Assembly: GCA_038207565.1 (NCBI GenBank)
Contig: JBBQZQ010000004.1
Location: forward strand, 93,816 to 157,815
Direction: 5' to 3'
Length of the DNA: 64,000 nt
From: JALZAI01 sp038207565
GTDB lineage: Bacteria; Actinomycetota; Actinomycetes; Mycobacteriales; Jatrophihabitantaceae
This document shows, in pieces, positions 52,516 through 60,132 of the stretch. Positions within the stretch are counted from its first letter, which is position 1. Each line of letters begins with the position of its first letter. The notes under the pieces are model-generated. The model made no database searches, was not told the DNA's origin, and worked only from the letters and a program-made list of their open reading frames with translations. Position numbers and translations under genes: made by a program.

Positions 52516-53975
52516 GAGGGTGTCGCGGTGCGTGCAGCGGCCAATCGCGCCAGCGACCGATTGCGCCCGAGGATCTCCATCGACTCGAACAGCGGCGGCG
52601 ACACCGAGCTGCCGGTGATTGCAACGCGCAGTGGTCCGTACGCGTTACGCGGTTTCAGGCCGAGGCCTTCGACGAGCGCGGACTTCAGCGCGTCCTCGAT
52701 CACTGCCGGCGTCCACCCCTCGAGCCCTTCCAATGTTCGGATCGCGGTGGCGAGCACGGCCTGTCCGGCGTCGCCCAGCTGCTTGGCCGCCGCTGCCTCG
52801 TCCAGCTCGAACTCGCTTTCGGCGACGAGCAGGAAGCGCAGCATCTGGGCGCCCTCGCCCAACGTCTGGATCCGTTCCTGAACCAGGGGCGCGCCGGCAT
52901 CGAGTACGGCCGGATCGGCGGGGAGTCCGGCTGCGACGACGTACCCGGCCAGGCGGTCGCGGAAGTCCTCGGGCTCGAGCAGGCGGATGTGCGTGGCGTT
53001 GATGACCTCGCATTTCTTCGGATCGAAGCGCGCGGGGTTCGAGTTCACGTCGTGAATGTCGAATGCCGCCACCATCTCCTGCATCGAGAAGATGTCGTGG
53101 TCATCGGCGATCGCCCAGCCCAACAGCGCGAGGTAGTTCGTGAGTCCTTCGGGGACGTAGCCCTGCTCGCGGTAGGCGAGCAAGCGTGATTCCGGCTCGC
53201 GCTTGGACAGCTTCTTGTTGCCCGGTCCCATGACATAGGGCAGGTGCCCGAACTCCGGGACGTAGTCGGTGACGCCCACTTCGATCAACGCCCGGTACAG
53301 GGCAATCTGTCGAGGTGTCGACGGCAGTAGGTCCTCACCGCGCAGCACGTGCGTGATGCGCATCAGCGCGTCGTCGACCGGGTTGACCAGCGGGTATAGC
53401 GGGTCGCCGTTCTGGCGTACGACCACATAGTCGGGCACCGAGCCCGCTGCGAATGTCACCTCCCCCCGGACCACGTCGGTCCAGCCGAGGTCCTCATCAG
53501 GCATGCGCAGTCGCAGCACCGGTGCGCGTCCCTCGGCCCGCAGGGATGCCTTCTGCTCGTCGCTCAGCGTGCGGTCGTAGCCGTCGTAGCCGAGCAACGG
53601 ATCGCGACCGGCGGCACGGTGGCGCGCTTCGGTTTCCTCGCCGGTCGAGAACGACTCGTACAGGTGACCGCTCTCGACCAACTTCGCGACGACGTCACGG
53701 TAGATGTCGTGGCGTTCGCTCTGGCGGTACGGCCCGTGGGGCCCGCCCACCTCCGGTCCTTCATCCCAGTTCATGCCCAGCCAGCGCAGCGAGTCGAGCA
53801 GCTGCAGATAGGAGTCCTGCGAGTCGCGAGCCGCGTCGGTGTCCTCGATGCGCAGCACGAACGTGCCGCCGACGTGGCGGGCGTAGGCCCAGTTGAACAG
53901 GCAGGTGCGCACCAGCCCGACGTGGGGATTTCCCGTAGGGGACGGGCAGAAGCGGACCCGGACCCGGCTGGTCAT
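52512..53975 (-). CDS. gltX: Glutamyl-tRNA synthetase
   Basis: Class I glutamyl-tRNA synthetase of 487 residues. The HIGH-type motif is in FCPSPTGNPHVGLVRTCLFNWAYAR and the KMSKS-type motif is KKLSKREPESRL. Charges tRNA-Glu and, in organisms lacking GlnRS, also tRNA-Gln for later amidation; both tRNA genes lie just downstream. The ATG overlaps the stop of the FAH-family gene. Confidence 0.97.
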   Translation of the reverse strand: MTSRVRVRFCPSPTGNPHVGLVRTCLFNWAYARHVGGTFVLRIEDTDAARDSQDSYLQLLDSLRWLGMNWDEGPEVGGPHGPYRQSERHDIYRDVVAKLVESGHLYESFSTGEETEARHRAAGRDPLLGYDGYDRTLSDEQKASLRAEGRAPVLRLRMPDEDLGWTDVVRGEVTFAAGSVPDYVVVRQNGDPLYPLVNPVDDALMRITHVLRGEDLLPSTPRQIALYRALIEVGVTDYVPEFGHLPYVMGPGNKKLSKREPESRLLAYREQGYVPEGLTNYLALLGWAIADDHDIFSMQEMVAAFDIHDVNSNPARFDPKKCEVINATHIRLLEPEDFRDRLAGYVVAAGLPADPAVLDAGAPLVQERIQTLGEGAQMLRFLLVAESEFELDEAAAAKQLGDAGQAVLATAIRTLEGLEGWTPAVIEDALKSALVEGLGLKPRNAYGPLRVAITGSSVSPPLFESMEILGRNRSLARLAAARTATPS

Positions 53976-54772
53976 GAGGCGCGCACCGGATTGCGCAAGC
54001 TGCCGATGCCCTCGATCTCGACACTGACCGTGTCGCCGGCGACGATCGGGCCCACCCCGGCGGGCGTTCCAGTGAGGATCACATCGCCGGGAAGCAATGT
54101 CATCACCGTCGACATGAAGGCGATCTGCGCGGACAGATCGTGAATCATCTGGCTGGTGCGGCCGTCTTGCTTGATCTCACCGTTGACGCGCGTGACGAGA
54201 TGCAGGTCGGACGGGTCGAGGACGGTCTCGATCCATGGCCCGAGCGGGCAGAACGAGTCATAGCCCTTGGCCCGGGTGAATTGGACGTCGGCACGCTGCT
54301 GGTCACGGGCGGTGACGTCATTGCCGATCGAGTATCCGAGGACGTGCCCGATGGCGTCGGCCGGGGCGACGTTGCGAGCCGGCCGCCCGATCACGACCGC
54401 CAGCTCACCCTCGTAGTGGACCTCCGACGAGGACGGGGGCAGCCGGACGGCATCCCCGTGACCGATGACCGATGTCGACGGCTTGAGGAAGATCAGCGGT
54501 GTGTCAGGCGCCTCGCCGCCCATCTCCTTGGCGTGGTCGGCGTAGTTCTTTCCGATTGCCACAACTTTGCTCGGCAGGATCGGGGACAGCAGCCGGACGT
54601 CGGGCAGCGCCCACCGGTCACCGGTGAACGTGATCGGTCCGAACGGGTGGCCGTCGATCGCGGCCACTGTAAGGGTCTCGGGGCCAGCGTCCACCGGGCC
54701 TTCGACAGAGCCCCACCGGACGCCGGACGGGACGGATGCAGAACCGGGGTGAACGAAGCGGGCGATACGCAC
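53972..54772 (-). CDS. Fumarylacetoacetate-hydrolase-family protein
   Basis: A 266-residue FAH-family enzyme. Core blocks are VVAIGKNYADHAKEMGG, SSEVHYEGELAVVIGR (metal-binding Glu residues), GNDVTARDQQ, GYDSFCPLGPW and PGDVILTGTPAGVGPI. Members are 2-hydroxyhepta-2,4-diene-1,7-dioate isomerases, acylpyruvases or oxaloacetate decarboxylases; sequence alone does not choose. The GTG start at 54772 (VRIARFVHP) has GAGG upstream; ATG 54805 is an alternative. Commonly found upstream of gltX in actinobacteria. Confidence 0.88.
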   Translation of the reverse strand: MRIARFVHPGSASVPSGVRWGSVEGPVDAGPETLTVAAIDGHPFGPITFTGDRWALPDVRLLSPILPSKVVAIGKNYADHAKEMGGEAPDTPLIFLKPSTSVIGHGDAVRLPPSSSEVHYEGELAVVIGRPARNVAPADAIGHVLGYSIGNDVTARDQQRADVQFTRAKGYDSFCPLGPWIETVLDPSDLHLVTRVNGEIKQDGRTSQMIHDLSAQIAFMSTVMTLLPGDVILTGTPAGVGPIVAGDTVSVEIEGIGSLRNPVRAS

Positions 54773-54814
54773 GGTCCTCAACGCTACCGGCGGGGCCTGC
54801 CGCATAATCGAGGG

Positions 54815-54944
54815 GTGAGCGAGCGCAGCGAGCGAACCGAAGTGGGCACCGGGCTCGGCCGGCCGAGCGGAGCTCGGCCGTGAGCGAGCGCAGCGAGCGA
54901 ACCGATCTGGGCACCGGGCTCGGCCGGCCGAGCGGAGCTCGGCC
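54815..54944. repeat. Two exact-length tandem 65-base repeats (SERSER type)
   Basis: Copies at 54815-54879 and 54880-54944 differ only at two adjacent positions after GAACCGA. Each begins GTGAGCGAGCGCAGCGAGCG (a start codon then SERSER) and ends with a G/C palindrome around CTCGGCCGGCCGAG. The gene at 54945 begins with GTGAG directly after the second copy, as if the repeat had been inserted at or duplicated from a start site. The period is not a multiple of three. Confidence 0.9.
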
Positions 54945-55361
54945 GTGAGTTCCTCGCTGTCCGCGGTTCCGGCTGCGCACCGGCGCCGGGCAGCCCTGAC
55001 GCTCGGATCGTTCGCCGTCCTGTTCGTGGCCGTGGCCGCGGTCGCCGCGACCGGATCCAGCGTCGCAGCGCCGGTATTCGCGATCATTGCCGGAGTGGTC
55101 GCGGTCCTCCTGGCACTGATGGCGTGGGGCGTGCTGCACAGCGTCAGAGTCGATGGGGCGAACGCCAGTGTGGACCACGCCATCGAGCAGGCGATCACCT
55201 CCTACGGTGGCCAGCTCTGTGACTGCGGGCACGAGCACGATCCCGACGAGCTGCACATCACCGACGCGCCGGCCTGCGCCCACGACGGCACCGGCCAGAC
55301 GTGTACGCACGACTGCCAGACCTGCGTGCTGGTGGCGATGCGCCGCCCGTCCCCCCGTTAG
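54945..55361 (+). CDS. Membrane protein with Cys/His-rich C-terminus
   Basis: A 138-residue protein, no named family recognised. Two transmembrane helices (about 16-36 and 40-62) are followed by a cytosolic or exported tail with seven Cys and several His: CDCGHEHDPDELHITDAPAC, then CAHDG, CTHDCQTCVL. The tail looks metal-binding or redox-active. GTG start directly follows the 65-base repeat. Followed by a strong inverted repeat. Confidence 0.75.
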   Translation: MSSSLSAVPAAHRRRAALTLGSFAVLFVAVAAVAATGSSVAAPVFAIIAGVVAVLLALMAWGVLHSVRVDGANASVDHAIEQAITSYGGQLCDCGHEHDPDELHITDAPACAHDGTGQTCTHDCQTCVLVAMRRPSPR

Positions 55362-55364
55362 CTC

Positions 55365-55413
55365 CGATCGTGGTTCTTTTCTCCCCGCTGAGCGGGGTAA
55401 AGAACCACGATCG
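55365..55413. terminator. Long bidirectional inverted repeat between convergent genes
   Basis: A 49-base near-perfect hairpin: 15-base outer arms CGATCGTGGTTCTTT / AAAGAACCACGATCG and an inner stem CCCCGCT-G-AGCGGGG. It sits in the 65 bases between the Cys-rich gene and cimA. Probable terminator in both directions; its symmetry also resembles a dispersed repeat element. Confidence 0.75.
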
Positions 55414-55426
55414 TGCGGTGCGGTGA

Positions 55427-56998
55427 TCAGACGTCGAGCAGCCCGAAGCGCACCGCGTCGTGCAGCGCCAGCCAGGACGCCTCGATCACGTTGCCGTGCA
55501 CGCCGACGGTCGTCCATTCGCGCGTGCCGTCGGAGGTCTCGATGAGCACGCGCGTCACGGCGTCGGTGCCGTGCTTGCCCGGCATGATGCGCACCTTGTA
55601 GTCCGAGAGCTCCAGCTCGGCCAACCGCGGGTACGCGCCTGCCAGCGCCTTGCGCAGCGCGAGGTCCAGTGCGTTGACCGGGCCGTTGCCCTCCTCGGTG
55701 GAGATGACGCGTTGCCCGTTCGCGACAACCTTGACCGTCGCCTCGCTGACGACGGCGCCGTCCTCGCGCTGATCGACGATCACCCGCCAGGACTCGACGC
55801 TGAACGGCTCGTCCTCGCCACCGAGCTCGTCGCGTAACAGCAGCTCGAATGAGGCATCGGCTGCCTCGTAGGACCACCCGTCCGCTTCGCGCTGCTTGAC
55901 GCGCTCGACGACCTTGCCGACGACGTCGGGACGGGTTGCGACGTCGACCCCGAGCTCGCCGGCCTTCAGCTCGACCGAGGCGCGTCCGGCCATCTCGGTG
56001 ACCAGGATCCGCTGGGTGTTGCCGACGACCGCAGGATCGAGGTGGTTGTACATCTCCGGCGCGACCTTGATCGCCGACGCGTGCAGTCCCGCTTTGTGGG
56101 CGAACGCCGCTGCTCCGACATAGGGCGCGTGCGTGTCGGGTGCGAGGTTGGCGATCTCGGCGACGGCGTGCGAGACCCGCTGCATCTCGTTGAGGCAGCC
56201 GTCGGGCACCACGTCGAGACCGAGTTTGGTGACCAGCCCGCCGATGACGGAAAAGATGTTGGCGTTGCCGGCGCGCTCTCCGTATCCGTTCGCGGTGCCC
56301 TGGACGTGGGTGACTCCGGCATCGACTGCGGCGAAGGTGTTCGCGACTGCGCAGCCGGTGTCGTCCTGGGTGTGGATGCCGAGCCGAATCCCGGCGCGTG
56401 CGCTCACATCACTGACCGCCGCGTGCACGCCCATGGGAAGCATGCCGCCGTTCGTGTCACACAGGACGCCGACGTCGGCGCCGGCCGCCGCAGCCACGTC
56501 GAGCAGTTGCACGCCGTAGTCGCGATCGAGCCGGTAGCCGTCGAAGAAGTGTTCGCAGTCCACGAATACCCGGCGCCCCTGAGCGCTGAGGAAGGCGACC
56601 GTGTCGCGGACCATCGCCAGGTTCTCCTCGCGGGTCGTGCGCAGGGCACTCTCGACGTGCCACACCGACGACTTCGCGACGAGGCACACCACCTGTGTGC
56701 GGGCGTCGAGCAGCGCGCGGACCTGCGGATCGTCCTCGACCCTGACACCGGCCTTGCGCGTCGCTCCGAATGCGACGAGCTGGGCGTTCTTCAGCGTCAG
56801 CTCGCCGTCGGCGGCGCGGGCGAAGAACTCGGTGTCCTTCGGCATCGCGCCCGGCCAACCTCCCTCGATGAACCCGACCCCGAGCTGGTCGAGCAGCCGC
56901 GCCACCGCGAGCTTGTCGGTCACCGAGTAGGTGATGCCCTCGCGCTGGGCGCCGTCGCGCAGGGTGGTGTCGAAAACATGAAAGGCGTCGGTCTGCAT
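55427..56998 (-). CDS. cimA: (R)-citramalate synthase
   Basis: A 523-residue homolog of isopropylmalate/homocitrate synthases of the CimA (TIGR00977-type) group, which condenses pyruvate and acetyl-CoA to citramalate, the threonine-independent route to 2-oxobutyrate and isoleucine. Motifs: VFDTTLRDGAQREG, FIEGGWPGAMPKD, GIHTQDDTGCAVANT, VQGTANGYGERAGNAN and the C-terminal LeuA-like allosteric domain (KVRIMPGKHGTDAVTRVLIET). Its upstream leader (57048-57137) encodes consecutive Ile codons and an attenuator, matching feedback by isoleucine. Lies downstream of leuB. Confidence 0.93.
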   Translation of the reverse strand: MQTDAFHVFDTTLRDGAQREGITYSVTDKLAVARLLDQLGVGFIEGGWPGAMPKDTEFFARAADGELTLKNAQLVAFGATRKAGVRVEDDPQVRALLDARTQVVCLVAKSSVWHVESALRTTREENLAMVRDTVAFLSAQGRRVFVDCEHFFDGYRLDRDYGVQLLDVAAAAGADVGVLCDTNGGMLPMGVHAAVSDVSARAGIRLGIHTQDDTGCAVANTFAAVDAGVTHVQGTANGYGERAGNANIFSVIGGLVTKLGLDVVPDGCLNEMQRVSHAVAEIANLAPDTHAPYVGAAAFAHKAGLHASAIKVAPEMYNHLDPAVVGNTQRILVTEMAGRASVELKAGELGVDVATRPDVVGKVVERVKQREADGWSYEAADASFELLLRDELGGEDEPFSVESWRVIVDQREDGAVVSEATVKVVANGQRVISTEEGNGPVNALDLALRKALAGAYPRLAELELSDYKVRIMPGKHGTDAVTRVLIETSDGTREWTTVGVHGNVIEASWLALHDAVRFGLLDV

Positions 56999-57047
56999 CG
57001 CTTACGTTCCTTCGTCGTTTCGGGACAAACAGGTTTCGGGACAAAAC

Positions 57048-57108
57048 AAAAAGACCCCCGCCGGATGGCGAAGGTCTGCGCGTCGGAGTGGAGCTGAGTC
57101 CGACGCGC
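57048..57108 (-). promoter_or_regulatory. Transcription attenuator before cimA
   Basis: On the minus strand the leader-peptide stop is followed by a perfect 10-base stem GCGCGTCGGA / TCCGACGCGC (57078-57108), then a terminator hairpin AGACC...GGTCT with internal CGCC/GGCG pairing (57052-57077) and five U residues (57048-57052). The order of leader peptide, first hairpin, terminator and gene is the classical amino-acid attenuator arrangement. Confidence 0.8.
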
Positions 57109-57137
57109 TACTCGATAATGATCGAGGAGAGGTTCAC
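57108..57137 (-). CDS. Isoleucine leader peptide of cimA
   Basis: A nine-residue ORF, GTG AAC CTC TCC TCG ATC ATT ATC GAG TAG, giving MNLSSIIIE. Three successive Ile codons just before the stop are what an isoleucine-sensing attenuator needs. No ribosome-binding site is visible, and a CACACT -10-like element ends seven bases before the GTG with TCGCAA 17 bases further up, suggesting a leaderless transcript. It falls in the gap between leuB and cimA. Confidence 0.72.
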   Translation of the reverse strand: MNLSSIIIE

Positions 57138-57193
57138 GTTGCTGAGTGTGCCACGGATGCTCGCCGATTGCGATGGCCACCAACACGACCGCG

Positions 57194-58216
57194 TCAGGTG
57201 GCGGCGGACTTCGCGAGGCGTTCGCCGATCTCGGCCGTCGATCCGGGCTGCGTCGAGTCGCGGCTGGCAAGATCTGCGGCCACCGCCGCCTCGACCCGCG
57301 CCGCAGCGTCGTCCTCGCCCAGGTGCGCAAGCAACATCGACACCGACAGCACGGCCGCAGTGGGGTCGGCCTTGCCCTGTCCGGCAATGTCGGGCGCCGA
57401 GCCGTGCACCGGCTCGAACATCGACGGATTGGTCCGGCTCATGTCGAGGTTTCCGCTGGCCGCGAGTCCGATGCCCCCGGCGACTGCCGCAGCGAGGTCG
57501 GTGATGATGTCGCCGAACAGGTTGTCGGTGACGATCACGTCGTAGCGACCCGGATCGGTCACCAGATAGATCATCGACGCGTCCACGTGATGGTAGGCGA
57601 GGGTGACGTCCGGGAATTCGGCACTCACCCGCTGCACGGTGCGGAACCACAGATCGCCCGCGTTGGTGAGCACGTTGTTCTTGTGCACCAGAGTGAGGTG
57701 CCGGCGGGGTCGGGCCTGCGCCCTGCCGAACGCGTCGCGCACCACGCGCTCGACTCCGAAGGCGGTGTTGACACTGACCTCGGTCGCTATCTCGTGCTCC
57801 GTGCCCTTGCGCAGCACCCCCCCGTTGCCTGCGTACGGACCCTCCGTCCCCTCCCGGACCACGACGAAGTCGATCGGCGGTTGCCCGGCCAGCGGCGTGG
57901 CGACCCCGGGGTACAGCTTCGCCGGACGCAGGTTGACGTGGTGATCGAGGGCAAAGCGCAGGCGCAGCAACAGACCGCGCTCGAGCACTCCGGACGGGAC
58001 GGACGGATCGCCGACCGCGCCCAGCAGAATCGCGTCGTGCCCACGCAGTTCCTCGAGCACCGAATCCGGCAACGTCTCGCCGGTGCGGTGCCACCGCGCC
58101 GCCCCGAGGTCGTAATGGGTCGCCTGCACGCCAGGCAGAACGGCGTCGAGCACGTGCAACGCCTGCTCGATGACCTCGGTGCCGATTCCGTCGCCCGGGA
58201 TGACCGCCAATCTCAT
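57194..58216 (-). CDS. leuB: 3-isopropylmalate dehydrogenase
   Basis: A 340-residue member of the isopropylmalate/isocitrate dehydrogenase family. It starts MRLAVIPGDGIGTEV, has the substrate and metal region VTDNLFGDIITDLAAAVAGGIGLAASGNL and the NAD-binding loop FEPVHGSAPDIAG. In leucine synthesis it oxidises 3-isopropylmalate; with cimA next door it may also oxidise methylmalate on the citramalate route. The ATG overlaps the stop of the MFS gene; the longer frame upstream is shadow. Confidence 0.94.
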   Translation of the reverse strand: MRLAVIPGDGIGTEVIEQALHVLDAVLPGVQATHYDLGAARWHRTGETLPDSVLEELRGHDAILLGAVGDPSVPSGVLERGLLLRLRFALDHHVNLRPAKLYPGVATPLAGQPPIDFVVVREGTEGPYAGNGGVLRKGTEHEIATEVSVNTAFGVERVVRDAFGRAQARPRRHLTLVHKNNVLTNAGDLWFRTVQRVSAEFPDVTLAYHHVDASMIYLVTDPGRYDVIVTDNLFGDIITDLAAAVAGGIGLAASGNLDMSRTNPSMFEPVHGSAPDIAGQGKADPTAAVLSVSMLLAHLGEDDAAARVEAAVAADLASRDSTQPGSTAEIGERLAKSAAT

Positions 58217-59505
58217 GGGGACGAGCCTAATGCTGCGGCTTCGTCGTAGGTCGGCAGCTCCTTCATCCGCCGCAACGGCGAGAAGAACACCGGCAGCACA
58301 GCCACGATGCCGCCGATCGCTGCGACCAGCAGGGTGTGCCGCACGCCGAGCGTGGAGCCGAGAACGCCTCCGAGGAACGCGCCGAGCGGGATCGTGCCCC
58401 ATACGAAGAAGCGCATCGTCGCGTTCATCCGGCCGAGCAGGTGGGGCGGCGTCAGGCCCTGCCGGAAGCTGACCTGAGTGATGTTGTAGACGACCACCGC
58501 CGCTGACATCACCAGCAGGGCGGCCGCGAGCAGTCCGAGCGTCCAGTCGCGGTGGACGAACGGGACGACGAATGCGGAGGGGATGCTCACCAGGATGCTC
58601 ATCCAGATCGTCGGGCCCTGGCCGAGGCGCTTCGCGACCCGCGATGCCACCAGCGATCCGACCAGGCCGCCGATCGCCGCGATCGACGTGAACAGGCCGA
58701 TCACGCCCGCGGACAGGTTCAGCTGACGGGCCAGCAGGATGTAGAACAGCGGGAGCTCGAGGTTGCTGAACAGGTTGGCCGAACCGGTGCACATGGCGAT
58801 GCGGAGCAGCAGCTTGTTGCTGATGACGAAGCGCAGGCCTTCGCCGATCTCGCGTGCGAGGTTGCGGTCGGGTTTGCGTTCCGGTTTCGGCGGCCGCGCC
58901 TTGATGGCCCCGACCCAGGACGCCGACCAGAGGAAGCTGAGCGCGTCGACGAGGACGGCGTAGGGCGCCGTGAGCGCCTGGATGAGCAGTCCGCCGACCG
59001 CCGGACCGGCGATCTGCGAGACCGACTCGCTGGCCTGCAGCTTCGAGTTGCCCTCGACCAGCGCGTCGCGATCGACCAGGGCAGGCAAGTAGGACTGGTA
59101 GGCGACGTCGAAGAACACCGTGCTGATGCCGGTGACGAGCGCGACGACGTAGAGCTGACCGATGGTGAGCACGCCGAACAATTGGGCCAGCGGGATCGAG
59201 CCGAGCGCGACGGCACGCGTCAGGTCGTTGGCGATCAGCACCCAGCGCAAGCGCATCCGGTCCACCCAGGCGCCCGCCGGAAGGCCGATGACCAGGAACG
59301 CCAGCATCTCGAAGGTCGCGAGCAGGCCGACCTCGAACGTCGACGCGTGCAGTACGAGGATCGCGACCAATGGCAGCGCGAGCTGACTGACGAAGGTCCC
59401 GAACTGGCTCACGGTCTCGCCGATCCACAGCCGGCGGAAGTCCAGGTGGTACCAGAGGCCGCCGCGCCGCTTCACAACCTCGAAAGGCGTCGGCAGATCG
59501 GTCAT
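58213..59505 (-). CDS. MFS transporter (EntS-like exporter family)
   Basis: A 430-residue major facilitator with about 12 helices and the signature blocks DFRRLWIGETVSQFGTFVSQLALPLVAI and PAGAWVDRMRLRWVLIANDLTRA of the MFS_3/EntS-type exporters. ATG at 59505 chosen over the GTG at 59520. Its stop overlaps leuB, but it is divergent from an ArsR-like regulator with a clear shared operator, so it is probably an inducible efflux gene inserted into the branched-chain cluster. Substrate unknown. Confidence 0.9.
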   Translation of the reverse strand: MTDLPTPFEVVKRRGGLWYHLDFRRLWIGETVSQFGTFVSQLALPLVAILVLHASTFEVGLLATFEMLAFLVIGLPAGAWVDRMRLRWVLIANDLTRAVALGSIPLAQLFGVLTIGQLYVVALVTGISTVFFDVAYQSYLPALVDRDALVEGNSKLQASESVSQIAGPAVGGLLIQALTAPYAVLVDALSFLWSASWVGAIKARPPKPERKPDRNLAREIGEGLRFVISNKLLLRIAMCTGSANLFSNLELPLFYILLARQLNLSAGVIGLFTSIAAIGGLVGSLVASRVAKRLGQGPTIWMSILVSIPSAFVVPFVHRDWTLGLLAAALLVMSAAVVVYNITQVSFRQGLTPPHLLGRMNATMRFFVWGTIPLGAFLGGVLGSTLGVRHTLLVAAIGGIVAVLPVFFSPLRRMKELPTYDEAAALGSSP

Positions 59506-59522
59506 GCCGCCAGCGTGCACTC

Positions 59523-59546
59523 AGTGATTGGGAAAAGTCAATCACT
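59523..59546. promoter_or_regulatory. Operator palindrome between MFS and ArsR-like genes
   Basis: Perfect inverted repeat AGTGATTG-8 nt-CAATCACT in the 53-base gap between the two divergent starts. It would cover both promoters. A TATGCT -10-like hexamer (59547-59552) ends six bases before the regulator's GTG, suggesting a leaderless mRNA. Confidence 0.65.
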
Positions 59547-59558
59547 TATGCTGTACCG

Positions 59559-60083
59559 GTGAGCGAGCACCCGACGACGGCACCGCAGGAGCGCCGGCGC
59601 GCCACCGACGCGGAGGCGAGAGCCCTGGCCTCGACGCTGCGGATTCGCATCCTGCGGGTCTGTCTCGGTGCGGCACGCACGAACCAGGAGATCGCCGCAG
59701 CGCTCGGGCGCAATCCGGCGACCACGCTGCACCATGTCCGTCGCCTCGTCGACACCGGCTTCCTCGAGCCGCAGCCACCTCGACGGGGAACCCGTGGCTC
59801 GCGCGAAAAACCTTACCTGGCAACCGGCAAGTCGTGGCGGCTCGATACCCCTGGCCGCGACCGCGTGATGATCGAGGCGTTCCTGGAGGAGGTCGCACTC
59901 GTGCCGCCGGACGAGGTGGTGATGGCCAGACTCGGGCTTCGGCTCACACCCGAGCAGAAGCTCGAACTGGAGCGGCGCATGATCGCCCTGCTCGAGGAAT
60001 ACAGCGCGCTGGACGCACCACCGGATGCCGGGGAGGCCTGGTCGGCGTTCTTCGCCGTCCACCCCGACCCGAACCGGCCCTGA
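59559..60083 (+). CDS. ArsR-like winged-helix transcriptional regulator
   Basis: A 174-residue regulator with an N-terminal winged helix (about 20-85: RALASTLRIRILRVCLGAARTNQEIAAALGRNPATTLHHVRRLVDTGFLE), of the helix_turn_helix_20/ArsR type, and a helical C-terminal region without obvious metal-binding cysteines. Divergent from the MFS exporter and next to a perfect palindrome, so it is probably the exporter's repressor and its own. Ligand unknown. Confidence 0.88.
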   Translation: MSEHPTTAPQERRRATDAEARALASTLRIRILRVCLGAARTNQEIAAALGRNPATTLHHVRRLVDTGFLEPQPPRRGTRGSREKPYLATGKSWRLDTPGRDRVMIEAFLEEVALVPPDEVVMARLGLRLTPEQKLELERRMIALLEEYSALDAPPDAGEAWSAFFAVHPDPNRP

Positions 60084-60132
60084 CCTGGCCTTCAGGTGTC
60101 GGCTGCCGCTCAACCGCTCGCGCAATGCGTGC

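Noticed and set aside
54618..55877. 419-codon minus-strand frame over the repeat and Cys-rich gene
   Set aside because: Arg/Gly-rich, crosses a strong terminator hairpin and two real genes in other frames.
57000..57193. T-box riboswitch before cimA
   Set aside because: No T-box antiterminator consensus or specifier loop seen; the Ile-codon leader ORF with two hairpins explains the region better.
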